Origin: Candidatus Eiseniibacteriota bacterium
GTDB lineage: Bacteria > Orphanbacterota > Orphanbacteria > Orphanbacterales > Orphanbacteraceae
Direction of reading: 5' to 3'
Length of the DNA stretch: 64,000 nucleotides
Assembly: GCA_029262235.1 (NCBI GenBank)
Contig: JAJCZU010000004.1
Coordinates: 496,001-560,000, forward strand
Part shown: positions 8,967 to 17,201 of the stretch, piece by piece
Layout: the number at the start of each line of letters is the position of its first letter
Position numbering within the stretch: position 1 is the first letter of the stretch
Notes under the pieces: generated by a model
The model's database searches: none
What the model was told of the DNA's origin: nothing
Seen by the model: only the letters and a program-made list of their open reading frames with translations
Position numbers and translations under genes: made by a program

Positions 8967-9956
8967 TCAGCGCGCCAGCAGTTTTGCGAAGTCGAGCAGG
9001 GCGAGGTTCGGCTTTTTCGTGACCGCCACGACTTCCTGCAGCGGCGTCGACGTCACTTCGTTTCGAATGAGGCCGACGAGCACGCCGGTTTCCCCCCGCA
9101 GAATCCTGTCCACGGCACCCACTCCGAACCGCGTCCCGAGAATGCGGTCGAATGCGCCGGGCGCGCCGCCACGCTGCACATGGCCGAGCGTCGTCGCGCG
9201 CATCTGGAACCCGAGGCGATCTTTGTGCTCCTCGATATAGCGCACGAGATCGGTCGCGCTGTACTTCGCCCCTTCCGCGACAATCACGATCGCGTTCCGA
9301 TTGCCTCGCGCATAGGCTGCGGCCACGCCGTCGGCGACTTCCTGCGGTGTCGTTTCGACTTCGGGAATGCAGACGACTTCCGCGCCCCCTGCGATCCCGG
9401 TCATGAGCGCCAGGTACCCGCAGTCGCGGCCCATGACTTCGACGAGAAACGCACGACGGTGTGAGGAAGCGGTCGTCTTCAACATGTCGACGGACTGGAG
9501 CGCAACGTTCAGCGCGGTGTCGACGCCGATCGTGATATCCGACCCCACCAGGTCGTTGTCGATCGTCGACGCGATCCCGACCACGGGGAAACCCGCTTCG
9601 TGCAGCGACCACGCCCCGGCCTGGGAACCGTTACCGCCAATCACGACGAGCGACTCGGCGCCGGCCTCCCGCAATCTCTTGATCGCGCGCTCCGGGCCGT
9701 CAGGCTTTCGAAACGACTCGCAGCGGGCGCTGCCGAGCATCGTGCCACCGAGTTGAATGATGCCCCCCACGTCGCGCGCCGACATCGCCCGGATCTTGCC
9801 GTCAATGAGGCCCCGGTAGCCGTCGGTCACGCCGTAAACGGTCAGGCCGCGTGCGATGCCGGCACGAACCACCGCGCGAATGGCGGCATTCATCCCGGGT
9901 GCGTCGCCGCCGCTCGTAAGCACGGCGAGAGAACGAATGGATTGCTTCTCGGTCAT
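8967..9956 (-). CDS. pfkA: 6-phosphofructokinase
   Basis: The protein has 329 residues, a usual PfkA length, and phosphorylates fructose 6-phosphate in glycolysis in the cytoplasm. Visible motifs are LTSGGDAPGMNAAIRAVVR, the catalytic STIDNDL loop (catalytic Asp133) and VEVMGRDCGYLA for the sugar phosphate. The phosphate-donor loop reads IGGNGS at 106-111. Enteric ATP enzymes have GGDGS, so the Mg-binding Asp is Asn109 here and the donor (ATP or PPi) cannot be called with confidence. ATG at 9956 has AAAGGAC upstream; an earlier in-frame start would lack this. The gene converges on the FG-GAP gene with an 11-bp gap and diverges from the ECF sigma gene. Confidence 0.93.
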   Translation of the reverse strand: MTEKQSIRSLAVLTSGGDAPGMNAAIRAVVRAGIARGLTVYGVTDGYRGLIDGKIRAMSARDVGGIIQLGGTMLGSARCESFRKPDGPERAIKRLREAGAESLVVIGGNGSQAGAWSLHEAGFPVVGIASTIDNDLVGSDITIGVDTALNVALQSVDMLKTTASSHRRAFLVEVMGRDCGYLALMTGIAGGAEVVCIPEVETTPQEVADGVAAAYARGNRNAIVIVAEGAKYSATDLVRYIEEHKDRLGFQMRATTLGHVQRGGAPGAFDRILGTRFGVGAVDRILRGETGVLVGLIRNEVTSTPLQEVVAVTKKPNLALLDFAKLLAR

Positions 9957-10045
9957 CAAAGTCCTTTTCTCGAAAATCACAGACGCGCTGATTCCGCTGC
10001 GAGTGGGAATCATAAACCGGAATTCGAGCGCGCGTCACGTCGATC

Positions 10046-10054
10046 TGATAAAAT
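10046..10054 (+). promoter_or_regulatory. Extended -10 promoter (TGATAAAAT) eight bases before the ECF sigma start
   Basis: TGA-TAAAAT fits the TGn extended -10 pattern. Only eight bases separate it from ATG 10063, which predicts a transcript starting at or next to the start codon. No clear -35 box is seen. Confidence 0.5.
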
Positions 10055-10062
10055 AGAAGCTC

Positions 10063-10620
10063 ATGCCACAAGACCGATCAGTCACTGTCCTGCTGCAGGC
10101 CTGGCGCGGTGGAAACGCCGAGGCCCTGGAAGATCTGCTGCCCCTCGTCTATGAAGAGCTGCGCGCCCTCGCTTCGCGTTCGTTTCGCGGCGAGCGGCCG
10201 GGGCATACGCTGCAGCCTACGGCGCTCGTCCATGAAGCGTTCATCCGTCTCGTTACGGCGAAAGTCGACTGGAACGACCGCGCGCACTTCTTCGCGATCG
10301 CGGCCAACACGATGCGGCGCGTGCTGGTCGATCATGCGCGTCAGCACGGCGCGGAAAAGCGAGGGGGCGGCTGGATGCGAACGACGCTGGACGACGGGAT
10401 CGCGATCGCGGGGGCGCCGCCGCTCGAGATTCTCGACCTCGACCGTGCCCTCGACCAACTGGCCGAACAGGACCCGCGCGCGGCGCGTGCCGCCGAGCTT
10501 CACTACTTCGGCGACATGAGTCACGAGGATACGGCGGCCGTGCTCGCGGTTTCGCCTGCAACCGTCGACCGCGACCTGCGGCTCGCCCGCGCCTGGCTTC
10601 GCCGCGCCCTCACGGCGTGA
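10063..10620 (+). CDS. ECF-type RNA polymerase sigma factor (TIGR02999-like)
   Basis: The protein has 185 residues. Region 2 runs over about 5-95 and carries the family hallmark GHTLQPTALVHEAFIRLV, then FFAIAANTMRRVLVDHAR. An EKRGGG linker leads to region 4, about 125-180, with helix-turn-helix YFGDMSHEDTAAVLAVSPATV. This subfamily often accompanies Ser/Thr kinases in Planctomycetes, Acidobacteria and related groups. Here the nearest kinase is the fragment at the left edge, 8.5 kb away, and no anti-sigma gene is adjacent. The gene sits between pfkA (divergent) and ppc (same strand, 90 bp). A paralogue lies at 31305-31877. Confidence 0.9.
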   Translation: MPQDRSVTVLLQAWRGGNAEALEDLLPLVYEELRALASRSFRGERPGHTLQPTALVHEAFIRLVTAKVDWNDRAHFFAIAANTMRRVLVDHARQHGAEKRGGGWMRTTLDDGIAIAGAPPLEILDLDRALDQLAEQDPRAARAAELHYFGDMSHEDTAAVLAVSPATVDRDLRLARAWLRRALTA

Positions 10621-10710
10621 GCGAACTCGATTCAATCCGCACTCTGCGTTAGACTGGCGTTCTGATCACCGGCCCCGCGCCGATTTCTCGAACACGAATC
10701 AGGAGAGTCC

Positions 10711-13476
10711 ATGTCGTCCGAACGGTCCGGCAAAAAGCTGCGAATCGACGATAAGCTGCGCCGCAATATTCGCGAGCTGGGCGATCTGCTCGGCGAGGTG
10801 CTCGTAGAGCAGGAGGGCGCGTCCCTTCTGAAGAATGTCGAGAAGCTGCGCGGGCTGACGAAGAAGTGGCGCACGGGAAGCGGCGCGGGAGTGCGTCGCA
10901 GCATGAAGGCGATCGTCGCGAAGCTGACGGCGCCGGAAGCGTACAATGTCATCAAGGCGTTCTCGATCTACTTCATTCTCGTGAATGCGGCCGACGAAGT
11001 GCACGGTATCGTGAAACGGAAACGACGGTCGGGGAAAGGCGGGGGGGAAGGAGACTTCTACCGCGAGACGTTTGCGGAGATGAAGGGGCTCGGGATCTCG
11101 CCCGCCGCGCTCGAACGCGTGCTTGCCAGCATCGAGATCACGCCTGTGTTCACGGCGCATCCGACCGAAGCCACGCGCCAGACCATCCTGCGCAAGATTC
11201 TGAAGATCAGCTCGCTCCTGCTGCGGCGCGAGCTGCGCTCGATCGCGCCGGCCGGCGGCGACCGTGACCGCAGGCGGATCAAGAGCGAAATCACGCTTCT
11301 CTGGCAGTCGAACGAGATCCGTTTTCACAAAGTAACGGTTGAAGACGAGATCATGCGCGGCATCTTCTTCTTCAAGAACGTCTTTTACCGCGTGCTTCCC
11401 GACTTTTACGAAAACATCGAAGACCAGTTCGAGCAGCATCTCGGCTATGCGAAGCCGGTGCCCGAACTCATTCGCTTCGGGTCGTGGATCGGAGGCGATC
11501 GCGACGGACATCCGTTCGTTTCGGAGGAAGTCACGCGCAAGACGTGGGAGATCCAGCGGCGCGAAATCATTCAGCTCTACCTGCATGAGCTGAACGCGAT
11601 GTACCACGAGCTTTCGCCGTCCACGCTGATTCGCAAGGCCGACCGGAAACTCGTTGCCTCGATCCGGCGTGAACAGCAGGGGCTCGGCGTGGCGTCGACC
11701 GACAACACGCTGCGCGAAGCCTCCGAAGTCTACAGGGCCAAGCTCTACCTCATTCACAAGCGGCTCGAGAACACGCTCACGCGCACCGCGCCCTTCTACG
11801 AGACTCCTTCGGACTTCATGGCCGACCTGACCATGATGTACGACAGTCTGGCCGGAAATCGGGGCGCGTCGATCGCGCGGCAGGTTCTGCAGCCGTTCAT
11901 GCGTAAAGTGGGCACGTTCGGTTTTCATATGGCGCGTCTCGACATTCGGCAGAATGCGTCGCTGCTCCGCGCTGCGGTCGGTGAAATTCATGACGCGCTG
12001 CACACGAAGGGCGCGTACGAATCACTGGACGAAGCGGGGCGCGTCGCGTGGCTCACGCGCGAGATCATGAACACGCGCCCGCTGCTGAACCAGTTCAGCG
12101 AGCTGTCCGACAAGAACCGGACGATCGTGAACGAAGTCGCGCTGATTCGATGGGCGAAGGAGAATATCTCCGCGGAGGCGGCGGGTGATTACATCATCAG
12201 CAATGCCTCGTGCGCGTCGGACATTCTGCACGCGCTGCTTCTCGCGAAGGAAGTCGGCCTCGTGCAGGTCGGCAAAAATGCGGTAACGGAGTCGCGTCTC
12301 GATATCCTGCCGCTCTTCGAAACGATCGACGACCTGCGCCGCTCGGTCGCCGTGATGGACGAGCTCTACGACAACAAATCGTACGCACGTCATCTCAAAA
12401 AGCGCGGGAGCACGCAGAAAATCATGCTCGGCTACTCCGACAGCAATAAGGACGGCGGGATCGTTACGTCGAACTACGAGCTGTACCTCGCGCAGATCGA
12501 GCTGAACGAATCCGCACGCGCGCGCAAGTGCGACCTCGTGCTGTTTCACGGGCGCGGCGGCAGTATTTCGCGCGGAGGCGGCCCGGTGCAGCGTTCGATT
12601 CTCGCGCAGCCTCCGGGCACGATTCGCGGAAAGATCAAGATTACCGAGCAGGGCGAGATGATTTCGTCGAAGTACCTGCTGAACGACAACGCGCTGCACA
12701 GTCTCGAAGCGATCACGTCGGCCGTGCTGCTGAAAAGCGCGCGCCGGTATGCGCGCGAAGACGACGCGCGCGAGGCAAGTCATGTCAAAGCGTTCGCGCC
12801 GCTGTCCGAGTCCGCGTTCGGGCATTATCGTGAACTTGTCGAGCACGAACACTTCATCGAGTACTTCCGTACCGTGACGCCGATCGACGTGATCGAGAAG
12901 ATCGAAATCGGTTCCCGGCCCCCATCGCGAAAGAAGCAGGGCGATCTTTCTTCGCTGCGCGCGATTCCGTGGGTGTTCGCGTGGACCCAGAACCGGCAGA
13001 CGATTTCCGGCTGGTACGGCTTCGGGACAGCGATCGAGCGATCCATTCGCGAGAAGAAAGTGTCGCGCCGCGCCCTGAAACGAATGTACGCGGACTGGCC
13101 GTTCTTCACGACGCTCGTGCAGAACATCGAGATGGTGCTCGCCAAGACCGACATGCGTGTGGCCGAAGAATACGTATCGCTCAATCAGTCGCGCGGCGTC
13201 CGTGCGATTCATCGCATGATCAGCGAAGAGTACGCGCGCTCGGTCGAGCACATTCTCGCCATCACCGGCGAAGAGCACCTGCTCGATCACGACGCCACGC
13301 TCCAGGAATCGCTGGCGCTTCGCGAGCCGTATCTCGATCCCATTCACTTCATCCAGGTCGAACTGATCCGGCGCTATCGCGAAACCGGTGTCTCCGCGAG
13401 TGCGAAGAACACACTGCTCAACGTGCTGCGATCCAGCATCAACGGAATCGCCGCCGGAATCCGGAACACGGGCTGA
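10711..13476 (+). CDS. ppc: Phosphoenolpyruvate carboxylase
   Basis: The protein has 921 residues, the normal length for bacterial PEPC. It carboxylates PEP with bicarbonate to oxaloacetate and replenishes the TCA cycle in the cytoplasm. Signature motifs are VFTAHPTEATRQ with catalytic His150, IGGDRDGHPFV, GYSDSNKDGG at about 574 and FHGRGGSISRGGGP at about 612. The C-terminal motif is IAAGIRNTG, the conserved end of the family. The start is ATG at 10711 with AGGAGAG upstream. The gene follows the ECF sigma gene by 90 bp and may be partly co-transcribed with it. A 14-bp tandem duplication includes the stop codon. Confidence 0.97.
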   Translation: MSSERSGKKLRIDDKLRRNIRELGDLLGEVLVEQEGASLLKNVEKLRGLTKKWRTGSGAGVRRSMKAIVAKLTAPEAYNVIKAFSIYFILVNAADEVHGIVKRKRRSGKGGGEGDFYRETFAEMKGLGISPAALERVLASIEITPVFTAHPTEATRQTILRKILKISSLLLRRELRSIAPAGGDRDRRRIKSEITLLWQSNEIRFHKVTVEDEIMRGIFFFKNVFYRVLPDFYENIEDQFEQHLGYAKPVPELIRFGSWIGGDRDGHPFVSEEVTRKTWEIQRREIIQLYLHELNAMYHELSPSTLIRKADRKLVASIRREQQGLGVASTDNTLREASEVYRAKLYLIHKRLENTLTRTAPFYETPSDFMADLTMMYDSLAGNRGASIARQVLQPFMRKVGTFGFHMARLDIRQNASLLRAAVGEIHDALHTKGAYESLDEAGRVAWLTREIMNTRPLLNQFSELSDKNRTIVNEVALIRWAKENISAEAAGDYIISNASCASDILHALLLAKEVGLVQVGKNAVTESRLDILPLFETIDDLRRSVAVMDELYDNKSYARHLKKRGSTQKIMLGYSDSNKDGGIVTSNYELYLAQIELNESARARKCDLVLFHGRGGSISRGGGPVQRSILAQPPGTIRGKIKITEQGEMISSKYLLNDNALHSLEAITSAVLLKSARRYAREDDAREASHVKAFAPLSESAFGHYRELVEHEHFIEYFRTVTPIDVIEKIEIGSRPPSRKKQGDLSSLRAIPWVFAWTQNRQTISGWYGFGTAIERSIREKKVSRRALKRMYADWPFFTTLVQNIEMVLAKTDMRVAEEYVSLNQSRGVRAIHRMISEEYARSVEHILAITGEEHLLDHDATLQESLALREPYLDPIHFIQVELIRRYRETGVSASAKNTLLNVLRSSINGIAAGIRNTG

Positions 13477-13498
13477 GCGCTTCCGGCTGAGCGCTTCC
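13471..13498 (+). repeat. 14-bp tandem duplication at the ppc stop codon
   Basis: Two exact 14-bp copies of GGCTGAGCGCTTCC abut each other. The first contains the TGA stop of ppc. Unlike the other tandem repeats in this window, the unit is not a multiple of three and lies mainly outside coding sequence. Confidence 0.7.
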
Positions 13499-13628
13499 GG
13501 CCCACCCGCTTGCCCGCCCGCTTTTCTTTCCTTTATATGAGTGTGAACCCTCCCGCAATCCGCTTTTCCAGGTAGAAGGCATCGTGTCAAGGAGGCACAG
13601 GCCTCCCGCATCTGGAAAGGACGGAATC

Positions 13629-15356
13629 ATGACACGCAAACTGTTACTCATCATCATCTTGGCCGTGATCGCCTCGCCGGCTTCGGCCGCTCTGATCCCC
13701 GACTGGGGGCAGGAATACGGCGACGAAGGGACCGCCAATCGCGAAGATCAGAGGATCAAGGCGGTCGACGCGGACAGTTCGGGCAACATTTATGTCGCGG
13801 GCGATTTCATCGGCCAGATCGATCTCGGCGGCGCGACGTTCTATTCGACGACTTTGAATGAGCCCGACTTCTTTCTCGCGAAATTCACGTCCACGGGCCA
13901 GCACATCTGGTCGCTCGCGGGCGGGGGCGACGAATTCGATCAGGTGAACGACATTCACGTGATCCCGGGCGGCAGCGTGGTCGTCGTCGGCGGGACGAAC
14001 AGCCCGATCCTGCATGTGGGCGGTCAGGCCGACACGACGAACGGCAGTTACGACGCGTTCGTTTCCCAGTTCAGTTCGAACGGCACGCACGTCTTCACGA
14101 ACGTCTACGGCGGGTCTCTCCTCGATCAGGCCTTCAGCGTCACGTGGGACCCGTCCGCGCTCAGCCTGTACGTGGGCGGGCAGTTCTGGTCGAGCAATGT
14201 CGACTTCGGCACGGGACCGCTGCGCTCTTCGAACGGTCAGGGCGATCTGTTCCTGCTCGAGATCAAGGTCTGGGGCGCGTCGGCTGCTGTCGCGACAGCG
14301 GGAAGCACCGGCAATGACTTCATCGGCGGTGTCTGCCTGAATTCCGCGGGCGATCTCGGCATCATCGGAGGCTTCTCGGGCACGATCAATCTCGGCAACG
14401 GGGCGCTGACAGCGGTCGGCGGGAGCGCCGTGTTGATGGCGAAGATCGGTACGGTCGGGGCCGCGGCGATCTGGTCGCAGGCGCTTAACTCCACATCGGG
14501 CGGCAGCACATGCTGGGGAAATTCGATCGCGAGTGACGGCACGAACTTCTACGCATGCGGCGTGTTTACGGGCGGCGCGAACTTCGGGGCCGGAACGCAC
14601 ACGAGCAACGGCGATTACGATGTCTGGACGGGCGCGTACAAGAGTGGCGGAACACCCGTATGGAGCCGCACGGGCGGTTCCCCGGACTACGATGTTGCGG
14701 TTCATATCGATTACTACGACGGACAGGTCGTCGTTGCCGGCGCGTTCGAGGAAGTGGCGACCTTTGATTCGAAGACGGTGTCGCACTCGAATCGAAGCGA
14801 CGCGCTGCTGCTCGTCTACGACACCGGCGGCGATATCCAGTACGCCACGCATGGTGGCGGAGTCTGGGACGATTTCGGCTATCAGGCGCTCATGAACGAA
14901 AACGGGATCTACTTCGTGGGCTCGTTCGGTGAGAACGCGGGCTTCAACGGTCTTACGCTGAACGCGCTCGCGGTTGTTCCCGACGGCTTCCTCGTGAACT
15001 ACGTCGAAAACCAGTTCGTCGGCGTCGACGGCGGCATCGGCCCGATGCGCACGGGCCTCACGCTCGGAGCGCCGACGCCGAACCCCGTGCGGGCGGGCAC
15101 CGTGATCGAGTATCGGTCGAGCGCGAACGGCGGCGTGCGGTCGGCGGAAGTGTTCGATGTGACTGGACGCCGCGTGCGCACGCTGCATGCGGGTGCCGGC
15201 GCCGGTGCCGGTGCAGGCGCAGGCGCCGCGCAGACGGGCGCGCTCCAGTGGGACGGGCGAAGCGATCACGGCGATCGCGTGTCTCCCGGCGTCTACTTCG
15301 TGCGCGCGACCGATGGCGTCTCGACTACCCAGCGCCGCGTGACGGTGGTTCGATAA
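13629..15356 (+). CDS. Exported SBBP-type beta-propeller protein with FlgD-like tail (first of a tandem pair)
   Basis: The protein has 575 residues. The start at ATG 13629 has AAAGGAC upstream and a classic signal peptide (LLLIIILAVIASPASA). The body consists of repeated units such as GNIYVAGDFIGQIDLGG and DFFLAKFTSTGQHIWS. They follow the SBBP/seven-bladed-propeller repeat pattern (value-of-event reporting blades with A-G-x-F and W). The FlgD-like tail (VFDVTGRRVRTLHAG, GVYFVRATDG) ends in VTVVR. A six-fold Gly-Ala dipeptide run is inserted between its first two strands. It is probably a cell-surface or secreted structural protein. It is the paralogue of the next gene and overlaps it by one base. 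Confidence 0.85.
   Translation: MTRKLLLIIILAVIASPASAALIPDWGQEYGDEGTANREDQRIKAVDADSSGNIYVAGDFIGQIDLGGATFYSTTLNEPDFFLAKFTSTGQHIWSLAGGGDEFDQVNDIHVIPGGSVVVVGGTNSPILHVGGQADTTNGSYDAFVSQFSSNGTHVFTNVYGGSLLDQAFSVTWDPSALSLYVGGQFWSSNVDFGTGPLRSSNGQGDLFLLEIKVWGASAAVATAGSTGNDFIGGVCLNSAGDLGIIGGFSGTINLGNGALTAVGGSAVLMAKIGTVGAAAIWSQALNSTSGGSTCWGNSIASDGTNFYACGVFTGGANFGAGTHTSNGDYDVWTGAYKSGGTPVWSRTGGSPDYDVAVHIDYYDGQVVVAGAFEEVATFDSKTVSHSNRSDALLLVYDTGGDIQYATHGGGVWDDFGYQALMNENGIYFVGSFGENAGFNGLTLNALAVVPDGFLVNYVENQFVGVDGGIGPMRTGLTLGAPTPNPVRAGTVIEYRSSANGGVRSAEVFDVTGRRVRTLHAGAGAGAGAGAGAAQTGALQWDGRSDHGDRVSPGVYFVRATDGVSTTQRRVTVVR
15189..15227 (+). repeat. 6-bp (Ala-Gly) in-frame repeat
   Basis: Six GCN-GGN units plus one Ala codon code for a Gly/Ala run inside the FlgD-like tail. 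The third bases vary (T, C, A), so the run is not a recent exact slippage product throughout. Confidence 0.75.
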
Positions 15357-17086
15357 TGACACGCACTCTGACAGTCGCGCTCCGTGTCCCATGCGTGATT
15401 GCGCTTCTGCTCGCATTCGGATCGGGGCCGTCGGCAGAGGCGGACCTCGTGGCAGACTGGGGCGAGCGGTTCGGGGATCCGGGAGCACCGGGAGCCGATT
15501 TCCAAACGGTGTCGGCAGTCGAATCGGACAGCCAGGGAAATCTGTTCATTGCCGGCGAGTTCCGCGGCACGATGGAATCCGGCGATACGACACTCTCTTC
15601 GACAAACCTCGCCACATATGACGGTTTCCTGTCGAAGTTCACTCCGGCCGGGCAGCACGTCTGGTCCGTGACATTCGGCGGATCCGACAACGAGTTCGTA
15701 CACGATCTCAAATTCTGTGCGACCGGGGGGATTGTGGTCGTGGGGGTATCGCGCAGTCCCCAGCTTATCTCGAACGGGGACAGCATTGCGACCGCCGGCC
15801 AGGGCGACGCATTCCTGTCGTACTACGACGCGGACGGAGTGCATCAGGTGACGGAAGTGTGGGGTGGTCCGGGGTATGACCGTGCGCTCTCTGTCGATTG
15901 CGTCAGTTCGGGCAACTTTATCGTCACCGGTACATTCTGGGGAACAGTCGACTTCGGAAGCGGCCCTCCCGTGACTTCGGCCGGGCTTGCCGACTTCTAT
16001 CTGCTCGAAGTGCTTCCATCGGGGGGCGTCACGAGTGTTGCGACTTATGGGGGGTCAGGTGACGAGAAGTGGGCCTCCGTATGCGTGGATGACGACGATG
16101 ACATCACATTTGCGGGGACGTTCGAAGATACTGTCGATTTCGGGAACGGTCCACTCGTGTCCCTCGGCGTGCAGGACGCCTGCCTCGTTAACTTTGCGGC
16201 TGTCGGGAGTGCGGCCACATGGTCGAAGGATTTCGGGGCCACGGCAGGTAGCGACGCCGTCTGGGCGACGTCGGTTGCGACCGACGGGGACAATTTCTTT
16301 CTAACTGGTTTCTTTTCGGGGAGCGCCTCGATCGCGAAGCCGAATCTTACGAGCGCGGGCGGGTTCGACATGTTTGTCGGCGTGTTCAAGTCGAATGGCT
16401 CGTCCGTCTGGTCAGTGCGCGGTGGGTCGACAGGCGGCGACTACGGCAATCACATCACCTACTATGATGGCCAGCTTGCGGTGACGGGACTGTATGGAGG
16501 GAACGCCGACTTCGGGTCCTTCAATCTGCAGGCTGTCGGTTCGTTCGACGCGGTCATGTTCGTAACGGATCTCGCCGGCAATGTGACACTTGCGAAAAGC
16601 GGCGGCGGCTTGACGTACGACAGCGCACGTCAGTCGGTCATGAATGCGGCAGGTGTGACAGTTTGCGGCGACTTTTCAGGAAGCGCCGACTTCGACAGCC
16701 TGCAATTGACAACGTGGACCTCGACTGAGGCCGACGGCTATGTCGTGCGCTACAGCGACCTGACAGCGACTGATGTCATGGGCACGGTATTGCCGGCGGG
16801 CGTTGCGCTCCATCTCGGCGCGCCGACTCCCAATCCGGCGCGCGGCGCGACAAGGATTGAATATCGATCGAGCGTTGCCAGTGGCGTGCTGTCGGCCGAA
16901 GTGTTTGATATTGCGGGGCGTCGCGTGCGCACATTGCGCGCGGGCAGCGCGGGCAGCGCGCGGACGGGCGTGCTGCAGTGGGACGGGCGGGGTGATCGCG
17001 GCGCGCGCGTGCCTGCGGGCGTTTACTTCGTGCGCGCGACCGACGGCGTCTCGACGACGCAGCGTCGCGTGACGGTCGTGCGATGA
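15356..17086 (+). CDS. Exported SBBP-type beta-propeller protein with FlgD-like tail (second of a tandem pair)
   Basis: The protein has 576 residues and is closely parallel to the upstream gene along its whole length (GNLFIAGEFRGTMESGD, DGFLSKFTPAGQHVWSV, tail ending RRVTVVR). ATG 15356 shares its A with the TAA stop of the upstream gene (TAATG), so translation is likely coupled by termination-reinitiation; no separate ribosome-binding site stands out. A signal peptide is present (ALRVPCVIALLLAFGSGPSAEA). The tail carries its own insertion of 9-bp units at the same strand-strand loop where the paralogue carries Gly-Ala repeats. No enzyme motif is seen. Confidence 0.85.
   Translation: MTRTLTVALRVPCVIALLLAFGSGPSAEADLVADWGERFGDPGAPGADFQTVSAVESDSQGNLFIAGEFRGTMESGDTTLSSTNLATYDGFLSKFTPAGQHVWSVTFGGSDNEFVHDLKFCATGGIVVVGVSRSPQLISNGDSIATAGQGDAFLSYYDADGVHQVTEVWGGPGYDRALSVDCVSSGNFIVTGTFWGTVDFGSGPPVTSAGLADFYLLEVLPSGGVTSVATYGGSGDEKWASVCVDDDDDITFAGTFEDTVDFGNGPLVSLGVQDACLVNFAAVGSAATWSKDFGATAGSDAVWATSVATDGDNFFLTGFFSGSASIAKPNLTSAGGFDMFVGVFKSNGSSVWSVRGGSTGGDYGNHITYYDGQLAVTGLYGGNADFGSFNLQAVGSFDAVMFVTDLAGNVTLAKSGGGLTYDSARQSVMNAAGVTVCGDFSGSADFDSLQLTTWTSTEADGYVVRYSDLTATDVMGTVLPAGVALHLGAPTPNPARGATRIEYRSSVASGVLSAEVFDIAGRRVRTLRAGSAGSARTGVLQWDGRGDRGARVPAGVYFVRATDGVSTTQRRVTVVR
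16940..16957 (+). repeat. 9-bp in-frame tandem repeat, 2 units
   Basis: Two exact GCGGGCAGC units lie inside the FlgD-like tail of the second propeller gene. The loop is homologous to the Gly-Ala run of the first. Confidence 0.6.
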
Positions 17087-17149
17087 CGGTTCGTAATTCC
17101 GATCGGGGAGGGAGCGGAGTAGAAGGCATCCTTTTCGCCGAAACTCTGT

Positions 17150-17173
17150 TAGTAAGTAAACGTTTACTTACTA
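17150..17173. promoter_or_regulatory. Perfect 24-bp palindrome, operator-like
   Basis: The half-site TAGTAAGTAAAC is followed directly by its exact reverse complement, with a central CG. AT-rich palindromes with a central CG are typical LacI- or TetR-family operators. It lies in a convergent intergenic gap (17087-17201), where no promoter for either flanking gene is expected. It lacks a T-tract, so it is not a terminator. Confidence 0.6.
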
Positions 17174-17201
17174 GCAGCGCATCAGAAAATTCAGGGACAT
17201 G

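Noticed and set aside
13572-17130. Shared 12-mer GTAGAAGGCATC in front of and behind the tandem propeller genes
   Set aside because: One 12-base match in 64 kb is expected by chance, and the flanks do not extend it.
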